Shown here: piece after piece, positions 11,683 to 20,166 of the stretch | Layout: every line of letters starts with the position of its first letter | Position numbering within the stretch: position 1 is the stretch's first letter | Position numbers and translations under genes: made by a program | Assembly (NCBI GenBank): GCA_039592335.1 | Contig: JBDHBX010000007.1 | Span: 1-64,000 of the forward strand | DNA length: 64,000 nucleotides | Direction of reading: 5' to 3' | Source: WVYX01 sp039592335 | GTDB taxonomy: Bacteria > Gemmatimonadota > Gemmatimonadetes > Gemmatimonadales > GWC2-71-9 | The notes under the pieces: generated by a model | Told to the model about the DNA's origin: nothing | Database searches by the model: none | Seen by the model: only the letters and a program-made list of their open reading frames with translations

Positions 11683-12347
11683 ACGTTGACCTTCGCGCGC
11701 GCGACGAGCTTGCTCCAGTCGTTCAGGAACTGGTCCAACCCTCGATCGGTGAGCGGGTGCAGGAGCAGCTTCTTGAGTACCGCGGTGGGCATGGTGGCGA
11801 CGTCGGCGCCCACCAGAGCAGCCTCGGCGACGTGACGCGGGTGCCGGATCGAGGCGGCGAGGATCTCGGTCTCCATCCCGTAGTTGTCGTAGATCTGGCG
11901 CGTCTCACGTACGATCTCCATCGCGTCGTGGCCAATGTCGTCCAACCGCCCGAGGAATGGCGAGACGTAGGTCGCACCAGCCTTGGCCGCCAGCAGGCAC
12001 TGCACGGAGCTGAACGCCAAGGTCACGTTCACCTTCACACCGTCGGCGACCAGCTTCCGCGTGGCGATCATGCCGTCTTCCAACATTGGGATCTTCACCA
12101 CGATGTTGTCGGCGAGCTTGGCCAGCTCGCGCCCCTCGGTGTACATCCCGTCGGGATCCACTGCGACCACCTCGGCACTCACGGGGCCGTCCACCAGCGA
12201 GCAGATCTCCTGCAGAACGTTCTGAGGATCGACGTCTCCGGCGTGCTTCGACAGCAGCGTCGGGTTGGTCGTGACGCCGTCGATCAGACCGGCCTGCGAG
12301 GCCCACCGAATGTCGCTGAGGTCGGCGGTGTCGAGGAAGAGTTTCAT
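11679..12347 (-). CDS. fsa: Transaldolase / fructose-6-phosphate aldolase family protein
   Basis: This is a short transaldolase-superfamily enzyme of 222 residues, the length of the FSA/TalC group. Lys85 in NIVVKIPM is the Schiff-base lysine. MKLFLDTADL and DGVTTNPTLL are the N-terminal family motifs. Sequence alone does not separate fructose-6-phosphate aldolase from true transaldolase in this group, so the symbol is tentative. The ATG overlaps the truA stop. Confidence 0.9.
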   Translation of the reverse strand: MKLFLDTADLSDIRWASQAGLIDGVTTNPTLLSKHAGDVDPQNVLQEICSLVDGPVSAEVVAVDPDGMYTEGRELAKLADNIVVKIPMLEDGMIATRKLVADGVKVNVTLAFSSVQCLLAAKAGATYVSPFLGRLDDIGHDAMEIVRETRQIYDNYGMETEILAASIRHPRHVAEAALVGADVATMPTAVLKKLLLHPLTDRGLDQFLNDWSKLVARAKVNV

Positions 12348-13120
12348 CGGTCACATCTCTCTTCGAGTTGGTGGTAACGTGCGCCAACGAGATAGAGCCC
12401 CTGTGGCGGGGCCGGGGGGCTCGCCTCGTCGTTCGTCGTGCTTTGCAGCAGGCGAGCCACATCCTCCGGCGGCCGGCGCTCGCGGGCGATGTCTACCATG
12501 GTTCCCACGAGGAACCGTACCATGCGGTGGAGGAACCGGTCCGCTTCGACCGTAAAGATAAAACCTTCTTCATGCGGGCGCGGGTTCCACTGGGATACGG
12601 TCAGCCCGCAGCGGTAGTGCGGCTTGGCTTGGCCCACCGCTGAGAAGGCTCGAAAGTCGTGCTCTCCCTGGAACGCGGCGGCAGCAGCGGCAAGCTTGTC
12701 GGCATCGAGCGGGACCCCGAGTGCCCACTCGTAAGGCCGCCGGAACGGCGAGTGCGCGGCCACATCACAGCCCACTACGTAGCGGTAGCGGCGCGTGAGC
12801 GCCTGCTTGCGGGCGTGGAATCCTGGGGGCGCCGGGCCCAGGCGGGCAACCCACAGGTCGTCGGGAGTGAGGGCCCGCAGCGCCCGCAACAGCTCGCACG
12901 GGTCCCACGCGCGGGGCATGCCAAAGCTCACGACCTGGCCGAGCGCGTGCACGCCGGCGTCGGTTCGGCCGGCCGCATGCACGACCACGCTCCCCCCCGC
13001 CAGCCGCTCGAGGGCCGCCTCGAGTTCCCCCTGCACTGTGCGGTCGGTGGCCTGCCGCTGCCATCCCGCGAACCCGCCACCGTCGTAGTGCAGCACCGCG
13101 TAAAAAGGCCTGCCCGACAT
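12344..13120 (-). CDS. truA: tRNA pseudouridine(38-40) synthase
   Basis: TruA isomerises uridines 38-40 in the tRNA anticodon arm. The product has 258 residues. The catalytic aspartate is Asp54 in GRTDAGVHALGQV, and the start HYDGGGFAGWQRQ is typical. The ATG at 13120 is preferred over an in-frame TTG 45 bases upstream because the family start fits. No Shine-Dalgarno is visible; a good promoter lies directly in front, so the mRNA may be leaderless. It is the first gene of the long minus-strand run. Confidence 0.94.
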   Translation of the reverse strand: MSGRPFYAVLHYDGGGFAGWQRQATDRTVQGELEAALERLAGGSVVVHAAGRTDAGVHALGQVVSFGMPRAWDPCELLRALRALTPDDLWVARLGPAPPGFHARKQALTRRYRYVVGCDVAAHSPFRRPYEWALGVPLDADKLAAAAAAFQGEHDFRAFSAVGQAKPHYRCGLTVSQWNPRPHEEGFIFTVEADRFLHRMVRFLVGTMVDIARERRPPEDVARLLQSTTNDEASPPAPPQGLYLVGARYHQLEERCDR

Positions 13121-13127
13121 GCGCGGC

Positions 13128-13156
13128 AAGATACCGGGGAGGTGCCGTAGCGGCAA
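13128..13156 (-). promoter_or_regulatory. Promoter for truA operon
   Basis: On the minus strand TTGCCG (13151-13156) and TATCTT (13128-13133) are separated by 17 bp. Only 7 bases lie between TATCTT and the truA ATG, so transcription would start at or next to the A of the ATG. Confidence 0.5.
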
Positions 13157-13177
13157 GCGACACAAGCACTTGCGGCG

Positions 13178-13206
13178 TTGACAAACGGCTCGGGATGGCA
13201 GAATGT
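13178..13206 (+). promoter_or_regulatory. Promoter for trpD
   Basis: A perfect TTGACA (13178-13183) is followed after 17 bp by GAATGT, a weak -10. The expected start near 13213 would give a leader of about 32 bases carrying the GGAG before trpD. It diverges from the truA promoter. Confidence 0.45.
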
Positions 13207-13244
13207 ACGTGCTTCACCAACCCGAGCTCCTGGACGGAGTAACC

Positions 13245-14294
13245 GTGCCCGACGACCCCACCCCGATTACACGGGCGCTCAGAACCCTGTCGCGCGGTGA
13301 GCGCCTCGGCGAGACGCTCACGCACGAGGCGTTCGACCAGGTAATGAACGGGGAAGCCAGCGCCGCGCAGGTCGGGGCGCTGCTCATGGGCCTGCGGGTG
13401 CAGGGAGAGACCGCCGACGAGATTACCGGCGCGGTGCGGGCGCTGCGCGGCGCGATGGTGCGGGTGGATGCGGCGGCGAGCGCGCACCTGGTGGACACGT
13501 GCGGGACTGGCGGGGGGAGCGTTCCCACCTTCAACATCTCGACGGCCGCCGCCTTCGTGGCGGTCGGGGCCGGCGCCACCGTGGCCAAGCACGGCAACCG
13601 CTCGTACACCTCCAAGTGCGGCTCGGCCGACGTGCTGGAAGCACTAGGCGTGCGGATTGCCGCGGACGGTGAGGAGGCCGCACGCCTGCTGCGCTCCGTG
13701 GGCATGGCGTTCCTGTTTGCCCCCGCATTCCACCCGGCGATGCGCCACGTTGCCCCGGCGCGCCGCGAGCTCGCCATTGCCACGATCATGAACATCGTGG
13801 GACCGCTGGCGAACCCGGCGGGCGTCACGCGCCAGCTGGTTGGTATCGCGCAACCCGAGCGGGGGCCACTGATTGCGGAAGTCCTGGCCCGGCTGGGAGC
13901 GGAGCACGCGCTAGTCGTGCACGGCGACGTCGGCATGGACGAGATCGCGCCCTCGGGCCCGACGACGGTGTGGGAAGTGCGGGAGGGCACCGTATCGACG
14001 GGCAGCATCAACCCCGCCGAGCACGGCTTGGAGCACGCCGACCTAGCGGCGCTCGTCGGCGGAGAGCCTGCGCGCAACGCGGCGCGCGTGGAGCGCCTGC
14101 TGCGAGATCCCTCAAACGACGGGGCGGGTCGGGCGGCGGTGGCACTCAACGCCGGTGCGGCGCTCTACGTGGCCGGATTGACGGCGAGCCTGCGGGAGGG
14201 CATCGGGGGGGCGCTGGAGACGCTCGATGCGGGAGTCGGCGTGACGGTGTTGGAGCGGCTCAAGGCCGCGGCGCCGCTCAGTACTTCCGAATGA
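13245..14294 (+). CDS. trpD: Anthranilate phosphoribosyltransferase
   Basis: TrpD transfers phosphoribose from PRPP to anthranilate in tryptophan synthesis. The product has 349 residues from a GTG at 13245 with GGAG five bases upstream; an in-frame ATG at 13203 would add 14 residues with no Shine-Dalgarno. DTCGTGGG (PRPP/Mg site) and KHGNRSYTSKCGSADVLE are diagnostic. Its 3' end overlaps the end of the convergent lexA by 17 bp. trpE, trpG and trpF are not in the window. Confidence 0.95.
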   Translation: MPDDPTPITRALRTLSRGERLGETLTHEAFDQVMNGEASAAQVGALLMGLRVQGETADEITGAVRALRGAMVRVDAAASAHLVDTCGTGGGSVPTFNISTAAAFVAVGAGATVAKHGNRSYTSKCGSADVLEALGVRIAADGEEAARLLRSVGMAFLFAPAFHPAMRHVAPARRELAIATIMNIVGPLANPAGVTRQLVGIAQPERGPLIAEVLARLGAEHALVVHGDVGMDEIAPSGPTTVWEVREGTVSTGSINPAEHGLEHADLAALVGGEPARNAARVERLLRDPSNDGAGRAAVALNAGAALYVAGLTASLREGIGGALETLDAGVGVTVLERLKAAAPLSTSE

Positions 14295-14886
14295 CGCCCA
14301 CGACGACGCCCTGAATCAGGACATTGTCCTCGTGCACTCGAATGGGGCGGACAGTCTCGTTCGCCGGCTGCAGGCGAATCCACCCGCCCGGCTCGCGGTA
14401 GAGTCGCTTGACGGTGGCGGACGTGCCGTCCACGAGCGCAACGACCATCTCGCCGTTGTCGGCCGTGTCGCGCCCGTGCACGACGACGAAGTCACCGCTC
14501 TCGATGTGCTCGTCGATCATGGACTCGCCGCGCACCCGCAGGACGTAGCTATTGCCGCGCCGGGGGATCAGATCGTTGGGCACGGCGATGCTCTCGGGGG
14601 TGACCACGGCTTCGATCGGCTCGCCCGCGGCGACCTGGCCCAGCAGCGGCAGCTCGGTGGCGCCGGTCTGGCCCGGAACGGGCACCATCTCGATCGCGCG
14701 GCTCTCGTTGTGGCCGCGCTGGATGTAGCCCTTCCGCTCGAGGTTGGTGAGATGCTCGTGCACCGTGGCGAGGGAGCGGAACGCGAAGTGCTCGGCGATC
14801 TCCTCGAACGAAGGCGCATACCCCTGCTTGTGGATATAGCTTTGCAGGTAGTCGAGAATCTCCTTCTGCCGCCGGGTGAGTGGCAT
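14278..14886 (-). CDS. lexA: LexA repressor
   Basis: LexA is the SOS repressor, a DNA-binding protein that cleaves itself when RecA is activated. The 202 residues comprise a winged-helix N-terminus (to about 65; TRRQKEILDYL, PSFEEIAEHF) and an S24 protease domain. The expected cleavage site is Ala87-Gly88 (QVAAGEP), with Ser122 (GESMID) and Lys160 (ATVKRL) as the catalytic pair. The ATG at 14886 has AGGAG upstream. It is transcribed divergently from trpC and convergently with trpD. Its promoter carries phased CGAA/TTCG repeats, consistent with autoregulation. Confidence 0.96.
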   Translation of the reverse strand: MPLTRRQKEILDYLQSYIHKQGYAPSFEEIAEHFAFRSLATVHEHLTNLERKGYIQRGHNESRAIEMVPVPGQTGATELPLLGQVAAGEPIEAVVTPESIAVPNDLIPRRGNSYVLRVRGESMIDEHIESGDFVVVHGRDTADNGEMVVALVDGTSATVKRLYREPGGWIRLQPANETVRPIRVHEDNVLIQGVVVGVIRKY

Positions 14887-14910
14887 GGCGCGCTCCTGGC
14901 CGTGTGCGAC

Positions 14911-14957
14911 CGAAAAAAGGCCGAAGCGAATATACCCGAACACACCCCGAAGCGCAA
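14911..14957 (-). promoter_or_regulatory. lexA promoter with helically phased TTCG/CGAA repeats
   Basis: On the minus strand TTGCGC (14952-14957) and TATATT (14929-14934) are separated by exactly 17 bp. Five CGAA tetramers on the plus strand begin at 14911, 14922, 14927, 14937 and 14948, with spacings of 11, 5, 10 and 11, so all lie on one helical face or half a turn away. This suggests a direct-repeat LexA operator covering the promoter and the front of trpC. The assignment to LexA is inference. Confidence 0.5.
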
Positions 14958-14966
14958 CACGCCACC

Positions 14967-15764
14967 GTGACGACGACGCTGGACACCATCCTGAAGGCCG
15001 CTCGAGAGCGGGTGCGGGGCCTCGCACCGCGGCGCGAGGCGCTGGAGAGCGCGGCGCGGGCCGCGCCGGTACCGCCCTCCTGGTCGGGGGCCTTTGCGGG
15101 CAGAGACGTATCGGTAATCGGTGAGCTCAAGCGGCGCTCGCCGTCGGCCGGAGCGATCGCAGCGGAGCTGGACCCCGCGGCGCACGCCCGGGCGTATGCC
15201 GCGGGGGGCGCGAAGGCGATCTCGGTGCTGACCGAAGAAGCGCACTTCGGGGGCTCACTCGCCGATCTCGAGCTGGTGCGGGAGGCAGTGCCGCTCCCCG
15301 TGCTGCGCAAGGACTTCGCGCTGGATGTCCTGCAGCTGTATGAGGCCCGCGCCGCCGGGGCGAGCGCTGTGCTGCTCATCGTACGCGCGCTCGAGCAGGA
15401 GCGGCTGGCCGAGCTAGCTGCCGCCGCCGGGGAGCTTGGGCTGGGCCGCCTGCTGGAGGTGCATGACGGGGTAGAGCTCGAGCGAGCGATGGCCGTCGAG
15501 GGAGAATCCATCGGTGTGAACAGTCGAAACCTCGAGGACTTCAGCGTGGACGTGGGCCGTATCGAGGAGGTCGTCCGCTTGGTCCCGCCCGGAGTGGCTG
15601 TCGTGGCCGAGAGCGGCCTGAGTCAGCGAGCCGACGTGGAGCGGGTAGCCGGTTGGGGGGCCGACGCCGTGTTGGTGGGGACGGCGCTGGCAGGCGCGGC
15701 CGATCCGGAAGCGGCAGTGCGGGAGCTGGTCGGGGTGGCGCGCGTGAGGAGGGCCAGTGTCTGA
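14967..15764 (+). CDS. trpC: Indole-3-glycerol phosphate synthase
   Basis: TrpC closes the indole ring of 1-(o-carboxyphenylamino)-deoxyribulose phosphate. The 265-residue barrel shows VIGELKRRSPSAG, VLRKDFALD and VGVNSRNLEDF-type motifs (here IGVNSRNLEDF) and AESGL. The GTG at 14967 is chosen because the frame upstream runs into the lexA operator; no Shine-Dalgarno is visible. It ends inside the start of trpB. A TATACC 30 bases upstream, overlapping the CGAA repeats, may serve as its -10. Confidence 0.95.
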   Translation: MTTTLDTILKAARERVRGLAPRREALESAARAAPVPPSWSGAFAGRDVSVIGELKRRSPSAGAIAAELDPAAHARAYAAGGAKAISVLTEEAHFGGSLADLELVREAVPLPVLRKDFALDVLQLYEARAAGASAVLLIVRALEQERLAELAAAAGELGLGRLLEVHDGVELERAMAVEGESIGVNSRNLEDFSVDVGRIEEVVRLVPPGVAVVAESGLSQRADVERVAGWGADAVLVGTALAGAADPEAAVRELVGVARVRRASV

Positions 15765-16950
15765 ACAGGAGGCGAGGACGACGCCGGGACGGTTCGGCCC
15801 GTACGGCGGCCGCTACGTGCCCGAGACCCTGGTGGCGGCGCTGGATGAGCTGGTGCGGGTGTACGACGAGGCCCGGTCGGATCCCGCCTTCGAGCAAGAG
15901 CTCGAGGGTCTGCTGAGGTCCTACGTGGGGCGTCCCACGCCATTGTCGGAGGCACCGCGCCTCTCGGAGCGGGTCGGCTGTCGCGTGCTGCTCAAGCGGG
16001 AGGACCTCACCCACACCGGGGCGCACAAGATCAACAACACGCTGGGGCAGGTGCTCCTGGCCCGTCGCATGGGGAAGCAGCGCATCATCGCGGAGACCGG
16101 AGCGGGGCAGCACGGGGTCGCGACGGCGACCGCCTGCGCGCTCTTCGGGCTCGAGTGCGTGGTCTACATGGGTGAGGAGGACATGGCGCGCCAGCGCCTC
16201 AATGTGTTCCGCATGGAGGTGATGGGCGCTCAGGTGGTGCCGGTCGGGTCAGGCACCCGCACCCTCAAGGACGCCACCAACGAGGCACTGCGGGATTGGG
16301 TCACCACTGTCGACACGACACACTACGTGCTCGGTTCGGTCGTGGGTCCCGACCCGTTCCCCCGCATCGTGCGCGACTTCCAGAGTGTCATTGGTCAGGA
16401 GGCGCGCGAGCAGGTCTTGGAGCGCACGGGCGGGCTGCCGCAATGGGTCGTGGCGTGCGTGGGCGGTGGGTCAAACTCGATCGGGATGTTCCACGGCTTC
16501 CTGCAGGACCCGGACGTGAAGCTGGTAGGGGTCGAGGCCGGCGGCTCGGGGCTCGACACGGGCCGTCACTCCGCCTCGCTCACGGCCGGACGCCCCGGTG
16601 TGCTACACGGCTGTCTCAGCTATGTGCTGCAGAACACCGACGGGCAGGTGGAGCCGGCGCATTCTGTGGCGGCAGGATTGGACTATCCCGGCGTCGGGCC
16701 TGAACATGCCTACTTGCGCGATTCCGGGAGAGTGCAGTATTACACGGTGACCGATCGGCAAGCGGTGGAGGCGTTTTACACTCTCGGTCGGATGGAGGGG
16801 ATTCTGCCGGCCCTGGAGAGCGCGCACGCCCTGGCATGGGTACTGGAGTCTGGGATTGGGTGGTCAGCATCCGACGTGTTGCTCTTCACGCTCAGCGGGC
16901 GCGGCGATAAGGACGTCCAGCACGTAGCCAGCCTGGCGGAGCGTGGATGA
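15757..16950 (+). CDS. trpB: Tryptophan synthase beta chain
   Basis: TrpB condenses indole with serine using pyridoxal phosphate. It has 397 residues, the TrpB1 length. Lys91 in THTGAHKINNTLGQ binds the cofactor, and GGGSNSIGMF holds its phosphate. GRFGPYGGRYVPE is the typical N-terminus. It starts with GTG at 15757, overlapping trpC by 8 bases. It is separated from trpA by the HEAT and HD-GYP genes, which is unusual because the two chains form one complex. Confidence 0.97.
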   Translation: MSEQEARTTPGRFGPYGGRYVPETLVAALDELVRVYDEARSDPAFEQELEGLLRSYVGRPTPLSEAPRLSERVGCRVLLKREDLTHTGAHKINNTLGQVLLARRMGKQRIIAETGAGQHGVATATACALFGLECVVYMGEEDMARQRLNVFRMEVMGAQVVPVGSGTRTLKDATNEALRDWVTTVDTTHYVLGSVVGPDPFPRIVRDFQSVIGQEAREQVLERTGGLPQWVVACVGGGSNSIGMFHGFLQDPDVKLVGVEAGGSGLDTGRHSASLTAGRPGVLHGCLSYVLQNTDGQVEPAHSVAAGLDYPGVGPEHAYLRDSGRVQYYTVTDRQAVEAFYTLGRMEGILPALESAHALAWVLESGIGWSASDVLLFTLSGRGDKDVQHVASLAERG

Positions 16951-18683
16951 CCGATACGACGACGGAAGATCAGGAAAAACTGCAAGACACCACACCGGTC
17001 GCGCATCTCATGCAGACGATGGTCAAGGGCATGCGTGCCGTTCAGCTGTATCTCCCCAACAACCCGGTGTACCAGCGTGCGATTGACAACGTCAAGCGGG
17101 CGTTCGAGCCGATTTGGGAGGAATTCGTCGAATTGGACCTGGTGGTGGCCGAGACGGACCTCCAGCTGGGTGACGAGACCGTGCTCGCCCAGCCGACCAA
17201 GTCCGAGAGCATTGCGTGGGTGCTGTACAAAGACGGAGTACGCACCCTGAGCTTCGCGCCCGGTGTCGAGGAGGACGAGGTTGTCCGCTTCCTCAGCGTG
17301 ATTCACAAGGTCCGGACCCTACAGTCCGAAGCGGCCGACGACCTGCTGACACTCCTGTGGGACGAGGATTTCCAGTTCATCAAGTACCACGCGGTCGATC
17401 TCGCCATGGACGACGTGCCCACGATGACCGCCGACACGCCCACGTCGGAGGACAAGTGGGGATTCGGGTCGGCCCCCCCCAAGACGGAGGTGGAGGTCAA
17501 GCAGGCGGTCGCGGAGGAAGCTGCCAGCACGCAAGAGCAGACGGCCGAGGGCGAGCCGCCGCCCGGCATCGTGCGGGTCGAGGACTTCGACTCCACGCTC
17601 TACTTCCTGGACGACAAGGAGCTCGACTACCTCCGCCAAGAGATCGACCGTGAGTACTCGCACGACCTGCGCGAGAACACGCTCTCGATGCTGTTCGACC
17701 TGTTGGAGCTCCAGACCTACAGCACGGTGCGGGCGGAGCTGATCTCGATCCTGGAGCACTTCATCCCGTACCTGCTGGCCGTGGGAGACTTCAAGTCGGT
17801 CGGATACGTGCTACGGGAGATCCGCACCGTGATGCAGCGGGCTCGCGAGCTGCTTCCGGAGCACCGCGAGACCTTGCAGAACGTGCCGGCGCGGCTGTCC
17901 GACCCGGTCGCCTTGGGCCAGCTGCTGCAATCCCTCGATGAGGCCTCGGTGCACCCGCCGGAGGAGGAGCTGGGCGAGTTGTTCCGGGAGCTGCGGCCCG
18001 AGGCGCTGGAAGCGGTCATGGCCTGGCTGCCCAAACTCACCAGCGAGCCCGTGCGGTCGGTGCTGGACGCCGCGGCCCAGCGCCTCGCCCAAGCCCACCC
18101 GGAGGCGATGGCCAACGCCCTCAAGAACCCGGACGAGGTCGTGTTGCTGGAGGCGATCCGGCTGACGAAGCACGCCAAGCTGCCCCCCACGGTGCCCGGT
18201 CTGGGTGCGCTCCTGGTCAAGGGGAGCACCCAGGTGAAGCGCGCGGCGGTGGACGCCCTTGCGGCCATCGGATCGGCAGGCGCGATGCAGCAGCTCGAGC
18301 GCGCGATCCAGGATAAGGACCGGGACGTGCGGGTGGCAGCCGTGCGGGTGATGGCCAGCCAGGGGCATCGTGGGGCGTTCCCGGCCATCGAGGCGGCGAT
18401 CTCCGGGAAGTCCCTCAAGGACGCCGACCTGACGGAGCGCACGGTCTTCTTCGAGGCCTATGGCACCCTGGCGGGCGCCGCCGGGCTCGGCACGCTCGAG
18501 CCCATGCTCCAATCCGGGGGGTTCATGCGGCGCAAGCACGATCCCCAGATCCGGGCGTGCGCAGCCATGGCGATCGGCAAGATCGGCACCTCCGAAGCCC
18601 GCAAGCTGTTGGAGAAGGCGGGACGCGACAAGGATCCCCTGGTGCGCAACGCCGTGGCGAAGGCGCTGCGGGAGATGCGGTGA
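16947..18683 (+). CDS. HEAT-repeat protein with N-terminal helical/beta domain
   Basis: This is a 578-residue soluble protein of unknown function. The N-terminal part (about 15-125) resembles the N-terminus of the next gene product, with AVQLYLPNNPVYQRAID aligned to SFKLYPVENEQVQRSLD. A Glu/Pro-rich linker follows (about 150-205). From about 330 to the end it consists of HEAT-like helical repeats (for example VKRAAVDALAAIGSAGAM, VRVAAVRVMASQG, IRACAAMAIGKIG), a scaffold for protein contacts. Its ATG overlaps the trpB stop and the HD-GYP gene follows after one base. It is likely a partner of the HD-GYP protein; that is inference. Confidence 0.75.
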   Translation: MTDTTTEDQEKLQDTTPVAHLMQTMVKGMRAVQLYLPNNPVYQRAIDNVKRAFEPIWEEFVELDLVVAETDLQLGDETVLAQPTKSESIAWVLYKDGVRTLSFAPGVEEDEVVRFLSVIHKVRTLQSEAADDLLTLLWDEDFQFIKYHAVDLAMDDVPTMTADTPTSEDKWGFGSAPPKTEVEVKQAVAEEAASTQEQTAEGEPPPGIVRVEDFDSTLYFLDDKELDYLRQEIDREYSHDLRENTLSMLFDLLELQTYSTVRAELISILEHFIPYLLAVGDFKSVGYVLREIRTVMQRARELLPEHRETLQNVPARLSDPVALGQLLQSLDEASVHPPEEELGELFRELRPEALEAVMAWLPKLTSEPVRSVLDAAAQRLAQAHPEAMANALKNPDEVVLLEAIRLTKHAKLPPTVPGLGALLVKGSTQVKRAAVDALAAIGSAGAMQQLERAIQDKDRDVRVAAVRVMASQGHRGAFPAIEAAISGKSLKDADLTERTVFFEAYGTLAGAAGLGTLEPMLQSGGFMRRKHDPQIRACAAMAIGKIGTSEARKLLEKAGRDKDPLVRNAVAKALREMR

Positions 18684-18684
18684 G

Positions 18685-20166
18685 ATGAGCGAGTCCGAAG
18701 CCCAACCTCGCGCGAGCCGGCCGTCGATCGTCGAGATGCAGGCGACCGACCAGCGCATGCGGCAGGCCGGGCGGGATTTTCTCATCTCGCTCTATGCCGC
18801 GCTACGCAGCTTCAAGCTGTACCCGGTCGAGAACGAGCAAGTGCAGCGCTCGCTCGACGAGCTGCTGGCGCGGGCCAAGGCGATCCTCGATGTCGAGCAG
18901 GACCTCGAGGTACGGGTAGCAAGCGAATTCCTGTTCGTAAACGCCACGCGCCTGCGCCTCGAGCTCGACAACTTCGCCTCGTTTAGCCACGTCCTCACTA
19001 CGCTGCGCCAGGCGGGCGTCGGGATCCTGCAGGTCGACACCTCGGCGGAGCGACGCGAGTGGCAGGTAGTGGTGTCCCTGCTCCTGGCGTTCGCCGCCAC
19101 GGCGGCCGCGCCCGACAAGCTGAGCCAGTTGCAACAGAAGCTGATCCAGGGCGGTGTCTCCCACATCAGGGTGGCCCCGCCGGCCGAGAGCGACGAGGTG
19201 CTAGAGGACGAGGAGAAGGCCAAGGAGATCGCCAAGCGGACCTACGAGCAGACGGTGGCGGTCACCAAGGAGGTCATCAACTCGGTGCGCATGGGTCGGA
19301 GTGCCAGCGTCAAGAAGGTGAAGCGCGCCGTGCAGGGCATTGTGGACCAGGTGCTCAAGAACGAGGTGTCGCTCATCGGCCTCACCACCATCCGGGACTA
19401 CGACGAGTACACGTTCACGCACTCGGTGAACGTCACGATCTTCAGCGTGTCAATCGGGAAGCGGTTGGGGCTGACCAAGCTGCAGATGTATGACCTCGGG
19501 TTGTGCGCCCTGTTCCACGACGTCGGGAAGAGCCGAGTGCCGATCGAGGTGCTCAACAAGGAAGGGCCGCTGAGCGACGACGAGTGGCGCATCATGCAAG
19601 CCCACCCGTGGCTCGGCGTGCTCACCCTGTTCGGTCTGCGGGGCTACGGGGAGATCCCGTACCGTGCGATCATCACGGCCTTCGAGCACCACATGAAGGT
19701 CGACCTCACGGGCTATCCCAAGACCATCCGGCCGCGCAACCTCTCGGTGTACTCCAAGATCGTGGCGGTGGCCGACGCGTTCGATGCCGCCACGACGCGC
19801 CGCGCGTACCAGACGGTGCCGTTACAGCCGGATCAGGTGCTGCGGGAGATGTGGGAGAACCCCCGGCGCGGACAGGATCCCGTGCTGGTGAAGGCGCTCA
19901 TCAACCTGACCGGCGTGTACCCGGTGGGCACCTGTGTCATTCTCGATTCCTACGAGGTCGGCGTGGTGCACTCCGCCAATCCCGACGCATCTCAACTGCA
20001 CAGGCCCATCGTGCGGGTGGTGCTCAGTGCGGAAGGCGTGCGGCTGGGAGAAGGCTTTCTGGCGGACCTGGCCGAAACGAAGCAGGACGGCACCTTCCGC
20101 CGGTCGATCATCAAGGTGAGCGACCCGGTCAAGTACGAGATCAACCCCTCCGACTACTTTGTCTGA
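18685..20166 (+). CDS. HD-GYP domain protein, probable c-di-GMP phosphodiesterase
   Basis: HD-GYP proteins hydrolyse cyclic di-GMP. The 493 residues comprise an N-terminal module (about 30-145) apparently shared with the upstream HEAT protein, an acidic, charged segment (about 170-185), and an HD-GYP domain. Conserved residues visible are His246 (THSVN), His278-Asp279 (FHDVGK), His335-His336 (FEHHMKVD) and GYP at 343-345, so the catalytic set appears intact. There is no transmembrane segment. The ATG at 18685 is chosen over an in-frame start deep inside the HEAT gene. trpA begins inside its last codons. Confidence 0.88.
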   Translation: MSESEAQPRASRPSIVEMQATDQRMRQAGRDFLISLYAALRSFKLYPVENEQVQRSLDELLARAKAILDVEQDLEVRVASEFLFVNATRLRLELDNFASFSHVLTTLRQAGVGILQVDTSAERREWQVVVSLLLAFAATAAAPDKLSQLQQKLIQGGVSHIRVAPPAESDEVLEDEEKAKEIAKRTYEQTVAVTKEVINSVRMGRSASVKKVKRAVQGIVDQVLKNEVSLIGLTTIRDYDEYTFTHSVNVTIFSVSIGKRLGLTKLQMYDLGLCALFHDVGKSRVPIEVLNKEGPLSDDEWRIMQAHPWLGVLTLFGLRGYGEIPYRAIITAFEHHMKVDLTGYPKTIRPRNLSVYSKIVAVADAFDAATTRRAYQTVPLQPDQVLREMWENPRRGQDPVLVKALINLTGVYPVGTCVILDSYEVGVVHSANPDASQLHRPIVRVVLSAEGVRLGEGFLADLAETKQDGTFRRSIIKVSDPVKYEINPSDYFV

